Part shown: positions 37,940-47,069 of the stretch, piece after piece
How positions within the stretch are numbered: the stretch's first letter is position 1
Layout: every line of letters starts with the position of its first letter
Program-made: the position numbers and the translations under genes
Assembly (NCBI RefSeq): GCF_014050225.1
Contig: NZ_JACFXV010000043.1
Span: forward strand, 558,001-622,000
DNA length: 64,000 bases
Direction: 5' to 3'
Origin: Stappia albiluteola
GTDB taxonomy: Bacteria > Pseudomonadota > Alphaproteobacteria > Rhizobiales > Stappiaceae
Notes under the pieces: model-generated
What the model was told of the DNA's origin: nothing
What the model saw: the letters and a program-made list of their open reading frames with translations, nothing else
Database searches by the model: none

Positions 37940-38836
37940 TCATTCAATAACGGCCGGAGCGACATGCGCCACCGACCATGTGCCCGGCCACACCTCTGCC
38001 CCACCTGCCCGCAATCGGCGCACCGCGCCCACTGGAACGTCAGCGACCAGGAACGGCTCCTCGCCCTTCGTGCCGTCCACCGGAGGATGCTCGGCGGCAA
38101 TGCCGGCAAACCCGAGTTCGGGCTCGCAAGGAACATAGAGAGCGGCACCCGAAACATTGGTCGGGCATTGGGTCGTCCCTTCGGCCGCGCCGACCGTGCC
38201 GCATACCGCTACCGAGGCCATCAGTTCGATGGCGCGCGCCTTGGCGCAGCCGTAGACGCGGTGATAGCCGGAAAGCTGCGAGGTCATCGACGGGACCAGC
38301 ACAAGGTCGGGCTTCACCGGGGCGAGCAGGCCCGACAACGCCGGCATCTCGATATCGAGACAGATCAGCAGCGCGATGCGGACGCCATCGAGTTCGAACA
38401 CGGAAAGCCTGTTGCCCGGTACAAGGTCCCAGCTCTGCTTGTCCTGCTCCTGCGGCGTCAGGCAAAGCTTGTCGAAATGGATCGTCCGGCCATCGGCGAG
38501 CAATGCGGTGGTGCGGTTCGTGTGGCCGCCGTCGACCGCCCAGGGCATGGACCCCGCCACCAGCGATACACCGTGACGATCCACGAGCTTCCGCAAGCCC
38601 TCCAGCGCTTTGGGAGCCTGGCTTGCCATCCAGGCGATCTCTCCGGTCGGGGCCAGGCCGGCCGGCTTCCAGGCAAGAAAGCATTCACTGACATATTCCG
38701 GCATGAGCAGCAGCCGGGCACCGCCCGATCTTGCTTCGACGATGCGCTCCTCGACACGCTCAAGCCACCCTGCCATCGAGGCCGAAGCGGCGCCCAGATT
38801 GACGGACCAGAGCGCTATCCGGAACGTCTCCGTCAT
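37940..38836 (-). CDS. carbon-nitrogen hydrolase (nitrilase superfamily)
   Basis: A cytoplasmic amidase of 298 residues. The catalytic triad is present: Glu47 (MPEYVSE), Lys123 (FDKLCLTP) and Cys159 (LLICLDIEMP). Length and architecture match the omega-amidase/nitrilase branch; the substrate is not readable. It overlaps the GNAT gene by four bases and is likely translated with it. It converges on tupA with an 11-base gap that includes a small hairpin (37927-37942). Confidence 0.88.
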   Translation of the reverse strand: MTETFRIALWSVNLGAASASMAGWLERVEERIVEARSGGARLLLMPEYVSECFLAWKPAGLAPTGEIAWMASQAPKALEGLRKLVDRHGVSLVAGSMPWAVDGGHTNRTTALLADGRTIHFDKLCLTPQEQDKQSWDLVPGNRLSVFELDGVRIALLICLDIEMPALSGLLAPVKPDLVLVPSMTSQLSGYHRVYGCAKARAIELMASVAVCGTVGAAEGTTQCPTNVSGAALYVPCEPELGFAGIAAEHPPVDGTKGEEPFLVADVPVGAVRRLRAGGAEVWPGTWSVAHVAPAVIE

Positions 38837-39357
38837 TCCTTCTCATCCCTTACGATTTCATAGACGCGGACCATGCGTCCGGTATCCGGCTCCACCGTCT
38901 CTCGAAGGAATTGCATGCCGATCTTCTGCATCACGCGGCCGGACGCTTCATTGCCGACTTGATGAAGGCTGATCACGCGCTGCAAGCCACCTTCGGTCAT
39001 GCCGAAATCGAGCGCGGCGCGCGCACCTTCCGTGGCGAGGCCCTTGCCCCAGCAATCGCGCTTCAGACGCCAGCCGATCTCGATTGCCGGCATGATTCCG
39101 GGTAGATAATCCGGCTCCAGGAAACCGGAGAAGCCGATCAGGGCATTCGTTTCCAGCAAGTCGACCGCAAAGAGGCCGACACCCTTTTCCTGCCAATGTC
39201 GTTCAAATCGCTCTATCGCGTCGACGCATTCCTGGCGGCTGCGCGTACGGCCGTTGCCGATCCATCGCATGACGTCCGGATCGGAGCATATTTCGGCGAA
39301 AGGGTCGATATCCGCCTCTTTCCACCGGCGCAGGCGGAGGCGTTTTGTCTGAAGCAT
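38833..39357 (-). CDS. GNAT family N-acetyltransferase (RimJ-like)
   Basis: A 174-residue acetyltransferase. N-terminal LQTKRLRLRRWKEADIDPF is the RimJ/RimL pattern; the acetyl-CoA site is near WRLKRDCWGKGLATEGARAAL with the R/Q-x-x-G-x-G/A loop, followed by VGNEASGRVMQKIGMQF. The ATG at 39357 is preferred over a TTG seven codons upstream. Substrate unknown. It leads the nitrilase gene and follows a small membrane protein gene on the same strand. Confidence 0.87.
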   Translation of the reverse strand: MLQTKRLRLRRWKEADIDPFAEICSDPDVMRWIGNGRTRSRQECVDAIERFERHWQEKGVGLFAVDLLETNALIGFSGFLEPDYLPGIMPAIEIGWRLKRDCWGKGLATEGARAALDFGMTEGGLQRVISLHQVGNEASGRVMQKIGMQFLRETVEPDTGRMVRVYEIVRDEKE

Positions 39358-39418
39358 CGAATTGGTCTCCGCCGTCAATGATCCGGCGCAGACTAATCAC
39401 ATGGCATGGACGCGCAAA

Positions 39419-39619
39419 TCAACCCTGGGGGAAAAGCAGGCGCGCCGTCATCAGCAGGCCGGCAAGGATCAACGAGGAGCGGAGCGCCCATGCGCCCTTT
39501 GGCTCGACATCGGACAAAGCCACCGTTCTTGCACGCGCGCGGGCAAGGCTGCGTTCGGCCCGGGACGCTGCGACATCGACATCCGACATCATTCGCCTGA
39601 GTTGAGCGCGCGCGTCCAT
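39419..39619 (-). CDS. small single-pass membrane protein
   Basis: A 66-residue protein with no recognised family. A charged N-terminal half (Arg/Ala-rich, possibly coiled) is followed by one membrane segment, SSLILAGLLMTARLLF, near the C-terminus. The ATG at 39619 is preceded by GGAGG at ideal spacing, the strongest evidence that it is translated. It may share a transcript with the GNAT and nitrilase genes (61-base gap). Confidence 0.55.
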   Translation of the reverse strand: MDARAQLRRMMSDVDVAASRAERSLARARARTVALSDVEPKGAWALRSSLILAGLLMTARLLFPQG

Positions 39620-39775
39620 GGGCAATCCTCCAACGCAATACTGATGGCCCTGATTCTAGGAGGCGCATGCTTACAAGCCGTTAATGGCAAGCGGTAAATC
39701 GCGATGCGTTGGCTACGGGATTGATTGCCTCGCCCGTTACGCTCCGTTACCAATCATGGCGGGGGGAATCGGGCC

Positions 39776-40537
39776 ATGAAGCAGTCTCGACGGCACGACT
39801 ACATTCTCAATCTGCTGCAGGAGCGTCAGTTCTGCGCCATTGCCCAATTGGCAACCGAACTCGACGTATCCGACGAAACCATCCGCCGCGACATCAAGAA
39901 GCTCGACAAGGCGGGCAAGGCCCGCCGCGTACATGGCGGCGTCACGCTCGTGGCGAGCGCAACGGAAGGTCCTTTCGTGAGCCGGATGGAAGAAGGCGCC
40001 GACGCCAAGCGGAGGATCGCGCATGCCTTCGCAAGCAAGGTGCCCGCCGAGGCGCGTCTTTTCATCGACGGCGGCACGACCAACTGCTATCTCGCCCGCG
40101 AACTCGCCGGCGCGAAGGGACTGACGGTACTCACCAACTCTCTGGAAGTCGCCCGTATCCTCGCCAGTCAACCCGGCATCCGGCTCATCATGGCGCCGGG
40201 CGAAGTCGATCACGACGACAACGCCGTCTATGGCAGCGAAGCAATCGCCTTCATTCGCAATTTCCAGCTCGACATCGCGATCTTCACCGCGGCTGCCGTG
40301 GATCTGGCGGGCGATGCCGTCTATGACATCAAGCCGCAGGAGGCGCATCTGAAACGCGAGATTGCGAACCTCGCCGGGCGCGTCGCGGTTTTGGCGGACG
40401 CCCGGAAATTCGGCAAGAGCGGCTTCGTGCGCTTCTGCCAGGCATCGGATGCCTGGGCAATCGTGACCGACGCATCCTTGCCGAAGGAGCAGCGCGCGTT
40501 CGCGAAGAAAGAAACGCTGATGATCGCCGGCGGATAA
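39776..40537 (+). CDS. DeoR/GlpR family transcriptional regulator
   Basis: A 253-residue regulator. The N-terminal winged HTH (about 1-57) has the DeoR pattern RRHDYILNLLQERQFCAIAQLATELDVSDETIRRDIKKLDKAGKARRVHGG, and the C-terminal DeoRC sensor domain (about 75-230) has FIDGGTTN and the phosphosugar site. ATG 39776 follows GGGGGGAA. DeoR proteins usually sense a sugar phosphate; the target is unclear, though the FAH and TauE genes follow on the same strand. Confidence 0.9.
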   Translation: MKQSRRHDYILNLLQERQFCAIAQLATELDVSDETIRRDIKKLDKAGKARRVHGGVTLVASATEGPFVSRMEEGADAKRRIAHAFASKVPAEARLFIDGGTTNCYLARELAGAKGLTVLTNSLEVARILASQPGIRLIMAPGEVDHDDNAVYGSEAIAFIRNFQLDIAIFTAAAVDLAGDAVYDIKPQEAHLKREIANLAGRVAVLADARKFGKSGFVRFCQASDAWAIVTDASLPKEQRAFAKKETLMIAGG

Positions 40538-40652
40538 GGATTTTCGCCCAGGGCGATTGTTGACATTTCCCCGGTGGCGGGGGGATATCGGCAGCATCCA
40601 CCCGCCGTTTCAAGCCCCGATCCCATCAGCATTGCAGATACGGACCCCAGTC

Positions 40653-41339
40653 ATGCCCGGATACGTGATTGAAGCGCCCAAGCCCGTAACCGCACCCGTC
40701 GCCGGCACCGAGGATCGCTTCCCGGTGCGCCGTATCTATTGCGTCGGGCGCAACTACGCGGCCCATGCCATCGAGATGGGCCACGATCCGGACCGGGAAG
40801 AGCCGTTCTTTTTCCAGAAAAACCCGGACAATCTCGATTTTTCAGGCAATTTTCCCTACCCGCCGAAGTCGGACGACGTGCATCACGAAATCGAACTTGT
40901 CGTGGCGCTGAAAAGCGGCGGCCGGGACATCGCCTCAACCGATGCGCTCGATCTCGTCTACGGCTACGCGGTCGGCCTCGACATGACGCGCCGCGACCTG
41001 CAGGGCGCGATGAAGAAGGCAGGCCGCCCCTGGGAGATCGGAAAGGCCTTCGAACACTCCCTGCCCTGCTCGCAGATCGTCCCCGCGACCGGAACCGGTC
41101 ATCCCGACAAAGGCCGCATCGCGCTTGAAGTCAACGGCACGCTTCGCCAGGACGGCGACCTCAATCAGCTCATCTGGAAGGTGCCGGAAATCATCTCCTA
41201 CCTTTCCGCCTATTTCGAGCTCGCCGCCGGCGACCTGATCCTGACGGGCACGCCATCCGGCGTCGGGCCGGTAGCTCGCGGCGACCGGCTGCGGGGAACG
41301 ATCGATGGTGTCGGCTCGCTTGATGTAACCGTGATCTGA
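40653..41339 (+). CDS. fumarylacetoacetate hydrolase family protein
   Basis: A 228-residue FAH-fold enzyme acting on acylpyruvates or related C-C bonds. Metal ligands lie in HHEIELVVAL (the HxExE site near residue 70) and the Asp of GLDMTRRDLQ; YCVGRNYAAHAIEMG, GKAFEHSLP and LTGTPSGVGPV are also typical. The size matches fumarylpyruvate hydrolases. ATG 40653 is chosen for the family start; an upstream ATG at 40557 is in a low-confidence extension. Confidence 0.88.
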   Translation: MPGYVIEAPKPVTAPVAGTEDRFPVRRIYCVGRNYAAHAIEMGHDPDREEPFFFQKNPDNLDFSGNFPYPPKSDDVHHEIELVVALKSGGRDIASTDALDLVYGYAVGLDMTRRDLQGAMKKAGRPWEIGKAFEHSLPCSQIVPATGTGHPDKGRIALEVNGTLRQDGDLNQLIWKVPEIISYLSAYFELAAGDLILTGTPSGVGPVARGDRLRGTIDGVGSLDVTVI

Positions 41340-41379
41340 CCGCAACCACCTCCTGGCATCGACATAAGAGGGCACTGAC

Positions 41380-42207
41380 TTGGCCGACTTCGACATTGGT
41401 TCGCTGCTGCTGCTCGGCACGGCGCTGCTTGGCACGGGTGTGATTGCCGGCATCATTGCCGGTCTGCTTGGGGTCGGCGGCGGCATCGTCATCGTGCCGG
41501 TACTCTACCATATGCTGCTCGCACTCGGCGTCGACGAGCAGGTTGTGATGCATATCGCCGTCGGCACCTCGCTGGCGACCATTCTCGGCACCGGCACCTC
41601 CTCAGCGCTTGCCCACTACCGGCGCGGTGGCGTCGACGTCGATCTCCTGAAGCGGTGGTGGCTGCCGATCGCCATCGGCGTCGTCACCGGCTCCATCGTC
41701 GGCGGCAATGTCAGCGGCAACGTGCTGTCGCTGATCTTCGCGACGGTAGCCCTCGCCGTCGCCCTCAATATGATCCTGCGCAAGGACGGCGTATCGCTGG
41801 CCACAAAACTTCCCGGCACGCCGATCAAGGAGACCCTCGGTTTCTTCATCGGTTCGATCTCGGTGATGATGGGTATCGGCGGCGGCACCCTGAGCGTGCC
41901 GATCCTCACCCTTTTCTCCTATCCGATCCGCCTCGCCGTCGGTACGGCTTCGGCCATCGGCCTGCTCATTGCCGTTCCCGGCACAATCGGCGCGATCTAC
42001 TACGGCCTCGGTGTCGAAGCGCGCCCGCCCTGGTCGCTTGGTTACGTCAACCTGATCGGATTCCTGCTGATCATCCCTGCCTCAACGCTTTCGGCTCCGC
42101 TTGGCGCCAGGATCGCCCATACGATCAATCCGCGCGCGTTGAAGATCGTTTTTGCACTCTTCCTCGCCTTCACCGGTCTGAGGATGTTCTACGACGTCCT
42201 GCTCTGA
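41380..42207 (+). CDS. TauE/SafE family sulfite/organosulfonate exporter-like protein
   Basis: A 275-residue TSUP membrane protein with eight predicted helices and two internal repeats. The signature GIIAGLLGVGGGIVIVPVL near residue 30 and its second copy GIGGGTLSVPILTLF near 170 are diagnostic. Transported solute uncertain (sulfite, sulfoacetate or other organic acids). The start is TTG at 41380 after AAGAGGG. It lies 40 bases after the FAH gene and could be cotranscribed. Confidence 0.87.
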   Translation: MADFDIGSLLLLGTALLGTGVIAGIIAGLLGVGGGIVIVPVLYHMLLALGVDEQVVMHIAVGTSLATILGTGTSSALAHYRRGGVDVDLLKRWWLPIAIGVVTGSIVGGNVSGNVLSLIFATVALAVALNMILRKDGVSLATKLPGTPIKETLGFFIGSISVMMGIGGGTLSVPILTLFSYPIRLAVGTASAIGLLIAVPGTIGAIYYGLGVEARPPWSLGYVNLIGFLLIIPASTLSAPLGARIAHTINPRALKIVFALFLAFTGLRMFYDVLL

Positions 42208-42281
42208 CATCGGGCAAGTTTGCCGAGAGGGTACGATTCTGTCAGATTGCCGGTGATCTGGCGATCTGATGGAAGAGATCA

Positions 42282-42731
42282 ATGCGCGATTTCAAGGACG
42301 ACCTCGACCGCAAGCTCGTCGCCCTGCTACAGGACAATGCGCGCATGGCGACGGCGGAAATCGCGCGCAAACTCAAGGTCGCGCGCTCCACGGTGCAGGA
42401 GCGGATCGCCCGGCTTGAAAAAGACGGCGTCATCAGCGGATACACGGTCCTGCTGTCGCGTGCGCCGGACGTGGAAAGCGTGCAGGCGCTGGTGATGCTG
42501 GCGGTCGAGCAGCAGCAGGTTCGCGAGACGATCAAGCGGCTGGAAACCTTTCCCGAAATCCGCACCTGCCTGACCGTTTCGGGCGAATTCGACCTCTTTT
42601 TGCGGGTCGAGGCACCGCGTCTCGATGACCTCGACGAAGTGCTCGACGATATTGCCGCGATACCGGGCGTCCGCCGATCGCGATCCTCCATCGTTCTGGC
42701 GGCCAAGTTCGACCGCAAACGCGCGAACTGA
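42282..42731 (+). CDS. Lrp/AsnC family transcriptional regulator
   Basis: A 149-residue protein: N-terminal HTH (about 4-60, LDRKLVALLQDNARMATAEIARKLKVARSTVQERIARLEKDGVISGY) and a C-terminal RAM domain binding small molecules (about 70-140). Located directly upstream of the saccharopine-dehydrogenase-like gene, suggesting it regulates lysine-related metabolism, with an imperfect dyad between them. Start ATG 42282 is preceded by AGAGA. Confidence 0.9.
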   Translation: MRDFKDDLDRKLVALLQDNARMATAEIARKLKVARSTVQERIARLEKDGVISGYTVLLSRAPDVESVQALVMLAVEQQQVRETIKRLETFPEIRTCLTVSGEFDLFLRVEAPRLDDLDEVLDDIAAIPGVRRSRSSIVLAAKFDRKRAN

Positions 42732-42738
42732 AGCGATC

Positions 42739-42762
42739 ATATCGCCGGAATTTTCGGCATAT
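42739..42762. promoter_or_regulatory. imperfect dyad between Lrp gene and its neighbour
   Basis: ATAT-(c)-GCCG-gaatttt-CGGC-ATAT reads as a quasi-palindrome centred at 42751 with one bulged base, in an AT-rich gap. Its position between the Lrp gene and the gene at 42860 suits an Lrp-type operator or promoter, but the match to known consensus is loose. Confidence 0.3.
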
Positions 42763-42859
42763 CGGCAATATTTAAGCGCGTGGCGGTCACTTCGCTCGCT
42801 CATCCGCGACATTGCCAGCTGATATCCTGTGATTCTGTTGAATTTCGAGGAGGATATCC

Positions 42860-43990
42860 ATGCAGGCACGGCCCGTCCTGATTGTTGGCGCCGGCAAGAT
42901 CGGCCGAATGATCGCAGCCCTTCTGACCGCGAGCGGCGACTATGACGTCACCATCGCCGACCGCGACGCCATGGCCTTGGCTGCGGCAATCCGACCGGGC
43001 GTGAAGACGCTGGCCGTCGACGTCGCAGACGAGGATGCGCTTGTGGCGGCACTTCAGGGCAAGGTCGCCGTCCTGTCCGCCGCCCCCTTCTTCCTCACCG
43101 CGACGATCGCACGCGCCGCGAAACGCGCCGGCGCACACTATCTCGATCTCACGGAAGACGTCGCTTCCACGAAAGCTGTGAAGGCATTGGCCGACGGCGC
43201 CGGCACGGCCTTCGCGCCGCAATGCGGCCTGGCGCCGGGCTTCGTGTCGATTGCCGGGCATGAACTCGCCTCCCGCTTCGACGAACTGGATGCCCTGACG
43301 CTCAGGGTCGGGGCACTGCCGCGCTTCCCGACCAACGCGTTGAAATACAATCTCACCTGGTCGACGGATGGTTTGATCAACGAATACTGCAACCCCTGCG
43401 AAGCGATCGTCGACGGCGAAAAGGTGCTGGTGCAACCGCTTGAAGGCTACGAGACCTTCTCGCTCGACGGCGTGGACTATGAGGCCTTCAACACGTCCGG
43501 CGGGCTCGGCTCGCTGGCCGAGACGCTTGCCGGCAATGTCCGCTCGCTGAGATATCTCACGGTCCGTTATCCGGGACATCGCGATATCGTCCGTCTGCTC
43601 CTGCAGGATCTGGGCTTGCGCGACCGGCGCGACCTGATGCGCGACGTGCTGGAAACCGCAATCCCCGTCACGAGGCAGGACGTCGTCCTCATCTTCATCA
43701 CCGCCTCCGGTCGCATCGGCTATGACCGCGAACAGATCTCGTCGGTCTACCGCGTCACCGCCAAGGAAATCGCCGGCGAGTGCTGGAGCGCGATCCAGCT
43801 GACGACCGCCGCCGGCATCTGCGCCACACTCGACATGATCTGCGACGGATCGCTGAAAGGACAGGGCTTCGTGCGGCAGGAGGAAATACCGCTCAGCCGT
43901 TTCCTCGAAAACCGTTTCGGCCGCCACTACGCCGGCGACGCCGATCCCACCGCAGGTACCGACCGGTCCGGACGGCGCGCAGCCGCATAA
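42860..43990 (+). CDS. saccharopine dehydrogenase family oxidoreductase
   Basis: A 376-residue NAD(P)-dependent enzyme with a Rossmann site [17 protein letters not shown] (about 6-22) and the conserved C-terminal saccharopine-dehydrogenase domain. [10 protein letters not shown] and [15 protein letters not shown] are typical. Likely acts on saccharopine or a related lysine or carboxyl intermediate. Preceded by an AGGAGG site (GAGGAGGATATCC). The adjacent Lrp-type regulator supports an amino-acid catabolic role. Confidence 0.85.
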   Translation: MQARPVLIVGAGKIGRMIAALLTASGDYDVTIADRDAMALAAAIRPGVKTLAVDVADEDALVAALQGKVAVLSAAPFFLTATIARAAKRAGAHYLDLTEDVASTKAVKALADGAGTAFAPQCGLAPGFVSIAGHELASRFDELDALTLRVGALPRFPTNALKYNLTWSTDGLINEYCNPCEAIVDGEKVLVQPLEGYETFSLDGVDYEAFNTSGGLGSLAETLAGNVRSLRYLTVRYPGHRDIVRLLLQDLGLRDRRDLMRDVLETAIPVTRQDVVLIFITASGRIGYDREQISSVYRVTAKEIAGECWSAIQLTTAAGICATLDMICDGSLKGQGFVRQEEIPLSRFLENRFGRHYAGDADPTAGTDRSGRRAAA

Positions 43991-44104
43991 GCCAAAAATC
44001 TGAAATCGTTAGGTAATAGAAGGCGGGTCTCATCCCCGATCCGCCTTCAATAGGCTATACTCCGCATGATCGAAGATTCTTCATGCGGATAGCGCCTTTC
44101 GCTC

Positions 44105-46036
44105 ATGCTCGATACCATGAACCTCGTGATCCTGATTGCCGCCGGCCTCGTGGCGGTGTCGGTTTTCACGAGCCTCGTGAGCTTCCGTGTCGGTGCTCCG
44201 TTGCTTCTCGTCTTCCTGCTCGTCGGACTGGCCGCCGGTGAAGACGGACCCGGCGGCATCGAATTCGCCGACACGCGCGTGGCCTATTTCATCGGCTCGA
44301 TCGCGCTTGCCATCATCCTGTTCGATTCCGGCTTCGAGACGCGCTTTTCGACCCTTCGCATGGCGGCGGGCCCGGCGCTCACGCTGGCCACGATCGGCGT
44401 GCTGCTGACCGCCGGCCTGATCGGCACGGCCGCGCATTTCCTGCTTGGCTGGAGTTGGGTGGAAGGATTGCTGCTCGGCTCGATCGTCGGTTCGACGGAC
44501 GCTGCCGCCGTCTTCTTTTTGCTGCGAGTCGGCGGGGTGCATCTGCGCGAGATGATTTCCGCCACGCTGGAAGTGGAGTCGGGCTCGAACGACCCGATGG
44601 CGATCTTCCTGACCCTGACGCTCGTTTCCATGCTCGCAGTCGGCCTGAGCGAAGAGGCCGCAGCTCTCACCCTCTTCATCGAATTCGCCAGGCAGATGGG
44701 GCTCGGCCTGATCCTGGGGCTGGCCGGCGGATACGTCATCGTCCAGATCGTCAACCGCCTGCCGCTGGAGCCCGCTCTCTACCCGATCGTGGTGCTCGCC
44801 CTTGCCCTTGTGGTCTTCGCCGCGACATCGATGGTCGGCGGCAGCGGCTTTCTCGCCGTCTATGTCGCCGGCATCCTGTGCGGCAATGTCCGTATCCGGC
44901 AGGAGCCGGCACTGAAACGTTTCCAGGGCGGCATGACCTGGCTCGGACAGATCGGCATGTTCGTCACGCTCGGGCTGCTGGCAACGCCATCCCAATTCGG
45001 CGATGTCGCCGTCGCCGGGCTGGCACTCGCCGTGATCCTGATCTTTCTGGCGAGGCCCGTCGCAGTCTGGCTCTGCCTTCTGCCCTTCGGCTTCACGCGC
45101 TCGGAAACGGCATTCATCTCGTGGGTTGGCCTGCGTGGCGCGGTCTCGATCCTGCTCGCCATCTTGCCGCTGATCAACGGCCTTCCCAACGCGCAGGCGA
45201 TTTTCAATATCACCTTCCTGATCGTGCTGACTTCGCTCGTCCTGCAGGGCTGGACAATCCGGCCGATGGCGGGCTGGCTGAAGCTGATCGTGCCGCCGCG
45301 GATCGGCCCCGTGGAACGCATGGAACTGGAACTGCCCGGCGGTGCGGATCAGGAAATCGTCGCCTATCGCGTCCACCCCGAGAGCGCCATCGCCCATGGC
45401 GATCGCATTCCGCGATGGGCGCGCCCTGTCCTGATCCTGCGCGAGGGACGGTCCCTGCGCGTACAGGCGGCGGGGCGGCCGCAGGCAAACGACCTCGTCT
45501 ATATCCTGACCTCCGCGAGGCAGGTTCCAGTACTGGATCAGCTTTTCGCGGCTCCCTCCCAGGCAGCTCACGACCCCGCACTTTTTGGCGATTTTCCGCT
45601 CGATCCCGAAGCCGCACTTTCGGAGATCGGCGCGATCTACGGTTTCGAGGTAGAGGCCGAGGACCAGGGTCTGACGATCCGCGAATTCATGACCCGCGAA
45701 CTGGCGGACGATATCGAGCCGACCGACAGGGTGCCCTACGGAAATATCGATTTCGTCGTGCGGGCGATCGACGCCGAGCATGGCATCGAGCAGGTCGGCC
45801 TCGCGGTAGAGCATATCGAAAGGGCCGAACCCAACCTGCCCTTCTTCTTCTCGCGCGAGGAGATCGCCGGATTCACCAGGCGAAGCTATCGGCGCCTTCG
45901 CAACCGGCGTGCACGGATCAAGGTCCTGAAGCGCCGCAGCGCGACGGCAGCAAGCGCCGAGGTAATAGCAACCGACAAGGCCGATGCGGAGCCGAAGCCG
46001 GCGGCCGGCGCCGATCCTTCAAAGGCAGCCGAATGA
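44105..46036 (+). CDS. K+/H+ antiporter of the CPA1 family (NhaP2/CvrA-like)
   Basis: A 643-residue inner-membrane exchanger. About thirteen helices span residues 1-390, with the transport core FRVGAPLLLVFLLVGLAAGEDG and the ion-binding SGSNDPMAIF segment. After the membrane part comes an RCK_C (TrkA-C) ligand domain (about 400-480), then a transporter-associated C-terminal domain and a long acidic/Ala tail. Gating by nucleotide or voltage is usual for such RCK-containing antiporters. The ATG 44105 is close to the ChaN-convergent end. Confidence 0.88.
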   Translation: MLDTMNLVILIAAGLVAVSVFTSLVSFRVGAPLLLVFLLVGLAAGEDGPGGIEFADTRVAYFIGSIALAIILFDSGFETRFSTLRMAAGPALTLATIGVLLTAGLIGTAAHFLLGWSWVEGLLLGSIVGSTDAAAVFFLLRVGGVHLREMISATLEVESGSNDPMAIFLTLTLVSMLAVGLSEEAAALTLFIEFARQMGLGLILGLAGGYVIVQIVNRLPLEPALYPIVVLALALVVFAATSMVGGSGFLAVYVAGILCGNVRIRQEPALKRFQGGMTWLGQIGMFVTLGLLATPSQFGDVAVAGLALAVILIFLARPVAVWLCLLPFGFTRSETAFISWVGLRGAVSILLAILPLINGLPNAQAIFNITFLIVLTSLVLQGWTIRPMAGWLKLIVPPRIGPVERMELELPGGADQEIVAYRVHPESAIAHGDRIPRWARPVLILREGRSLRVQAAGRPQANDLVYILTSARQVPVLDQLFAAPSQAAHDPALFGDFPLDPEAALSEIGAIYGFEVEAEDQGLTIREFMTRELADDIEPTDRVPYGNIDFVVRAIDAEHGIEQVGLAVEHIERAEPNLPFFFSREEIAGFTRRSYRRLRNRRARIKVLKRRSATAASAEVIATDKADAEPKPAAGADPSKAAE

Positions 46037-46048
46037 GCACCGGCGCTG

Positions 46049-47011
46049 CTACTTGCCGCCAAAGCGCCCCTTCAGGCTTTCGCAAGGATCCTCACGAACG
46101 ATGCCCGGAGTGAACCAGACGAAATCGTAGGGCAACATATCCTGTACGGTATCGGCAAACATCTGGCGAGGGTCGCCCACGTTCGCTTCGACTTCCCGGA
46201 ACGCGATCGAAATGCTGCTGTCCTGTCCCGCACGCCGAGCCAGATAGAGCGGGACGCCGAGGTCGGCGCGGACGTGGCCACCACCGGCGATCAGTACCGC
46301 GCCGTCCTTGCCGGACATCAGCATGGCGTCTGCGAGCGAGGCATCGCGCAGGCGCTGGATATCGGCCATCGGCTGAAGTGACGGTTTTGGAACAAGCCCG
46401 CAATGGGACCGAAACAGCGTCACTTCCAGCACCGCTCGCTGACCTTCGGGCAATGGTTCGACCAGACCCAGACGGCTGCGCGTCCCCGGTGGCAAAGCGT
46501 CAAGACCCTGAGCTGCGACGCTTTTCCTGACGGATTTCGCCGCATCGCCGGCCTTGATCGGCAAGCCGGCAGCAAGCGCAACGTCCATGATCGGCTGATA
46601 AATCGCCCAGTCTGGCCAGCCGCGCCCCTCCCAATTGACTGCCTTGCCGAACATCTCCGCGTCCGGACTTTCCGAAGCAAGGAAGGTGTCGACATCCGCT
46701 TGCATGTCGACGGGTATCATTTCCAGCGTGAGAGCGGGACGCCTGCCTGCATCGACAATCGCACCAAGCAGCCAGGCCTGGAGGGCATGGTGGTCCGGGT
46801 TGTCGTGGATCTCGCCAAGAAGAACAAACCGGCTATCGCCGGCGGCGGTAGCGACATCATTCGGCTCGACGAAACGTTCGTCGTTCAGGGACCAGATGCG
46901 GCCTGCGAGCGGATGATCGGACAAATGCCTGGAAAAAAAGGCCGGAGGCGCTTCACCTGCAAAGGCAGCGGCGGAAACAAGCGAGAATAAAGCGGCGATC
47001 AGAAAATACAT
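46049..47011 (-). CDS. ChaN family heme-binding protein
   Basis: A 320-residue exported protein of the ChaN/EreA-like family, linked to heme uptake. The signal peptide is MYFLIAALFSLVSAAAFA followed by GEA, without a lipobox Cys, so signal peptidase I cleavage is expected. Conserved VLLGEIHDNPDHHALQAWLL carries the His pair typical of the family, then LEMIPVDMQ and IAGGGHVRADLG. The ATG 47011 gives the signal; a longer frame to 47101 overlaps the thiolase. The last gene before a convergent antiporter. Confidence 0.85.
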   Translation of the reverse strand: MYFLIAALFSLVSAAAFAGEAPPAFFSRHLSDHPLAGRIWSLNDERFVEPNDVATAAGDSRFVLLGEIHDNPDHHALQAWLLGAIVDAGRRPALTLEMIPVDMQADVDTFLASESPDAEMFGKAVNWEGRGWPDWAIYQPIMDVALAAGLPIKAGDAAKSVRKSVAAQGLDALPPGTRSRLGLVEPLPEGQRAVLEVTLFRSHCGLVPKPSLQPMADIQRLRDASLADAMLMSGKDGAVLIAGGGHVRADLGVPLYLARRAGQDSSISIAFREVEANVGDPRQMFADTVQDMLPYDFVWFTPGIVREDPCESLKGRFGGK

Positions 47012-47024
47012 GAGGCCCCCACGA

Positions 47025-47049
47025 ATGGCGGGCCGATAAGGCCCGCCAT
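47025..47049 (-). terminator. hairpin between thiolase and chaN-like genes
   Basis: ATGGCGGGCC and GGCCCGCCAT form a perfect 10-bp stem with a 5-base loop, placed after the thiolase stop and just before the ChaN-family gene on the same strand. No clear U run follows, so it may attenuate rather than fully terminate. Confidence 0.4.
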
Positions 47050-47069
47050 CACATTGAGGGATAAATAGC

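Noticed and set aside
37927-37942. Small hairpin TGAGCG/CGCTCA at the tupA-nitrilase junction
   Set aside because: Only 6 bp and no T run; overlaps the tupA stop and is too weak to call a terminator.
44081-45814. Antisense frame over the antiporter
   Set aside because: Charged, repetitive composition opposite membrane helices, typical of a codon-structure shadow.
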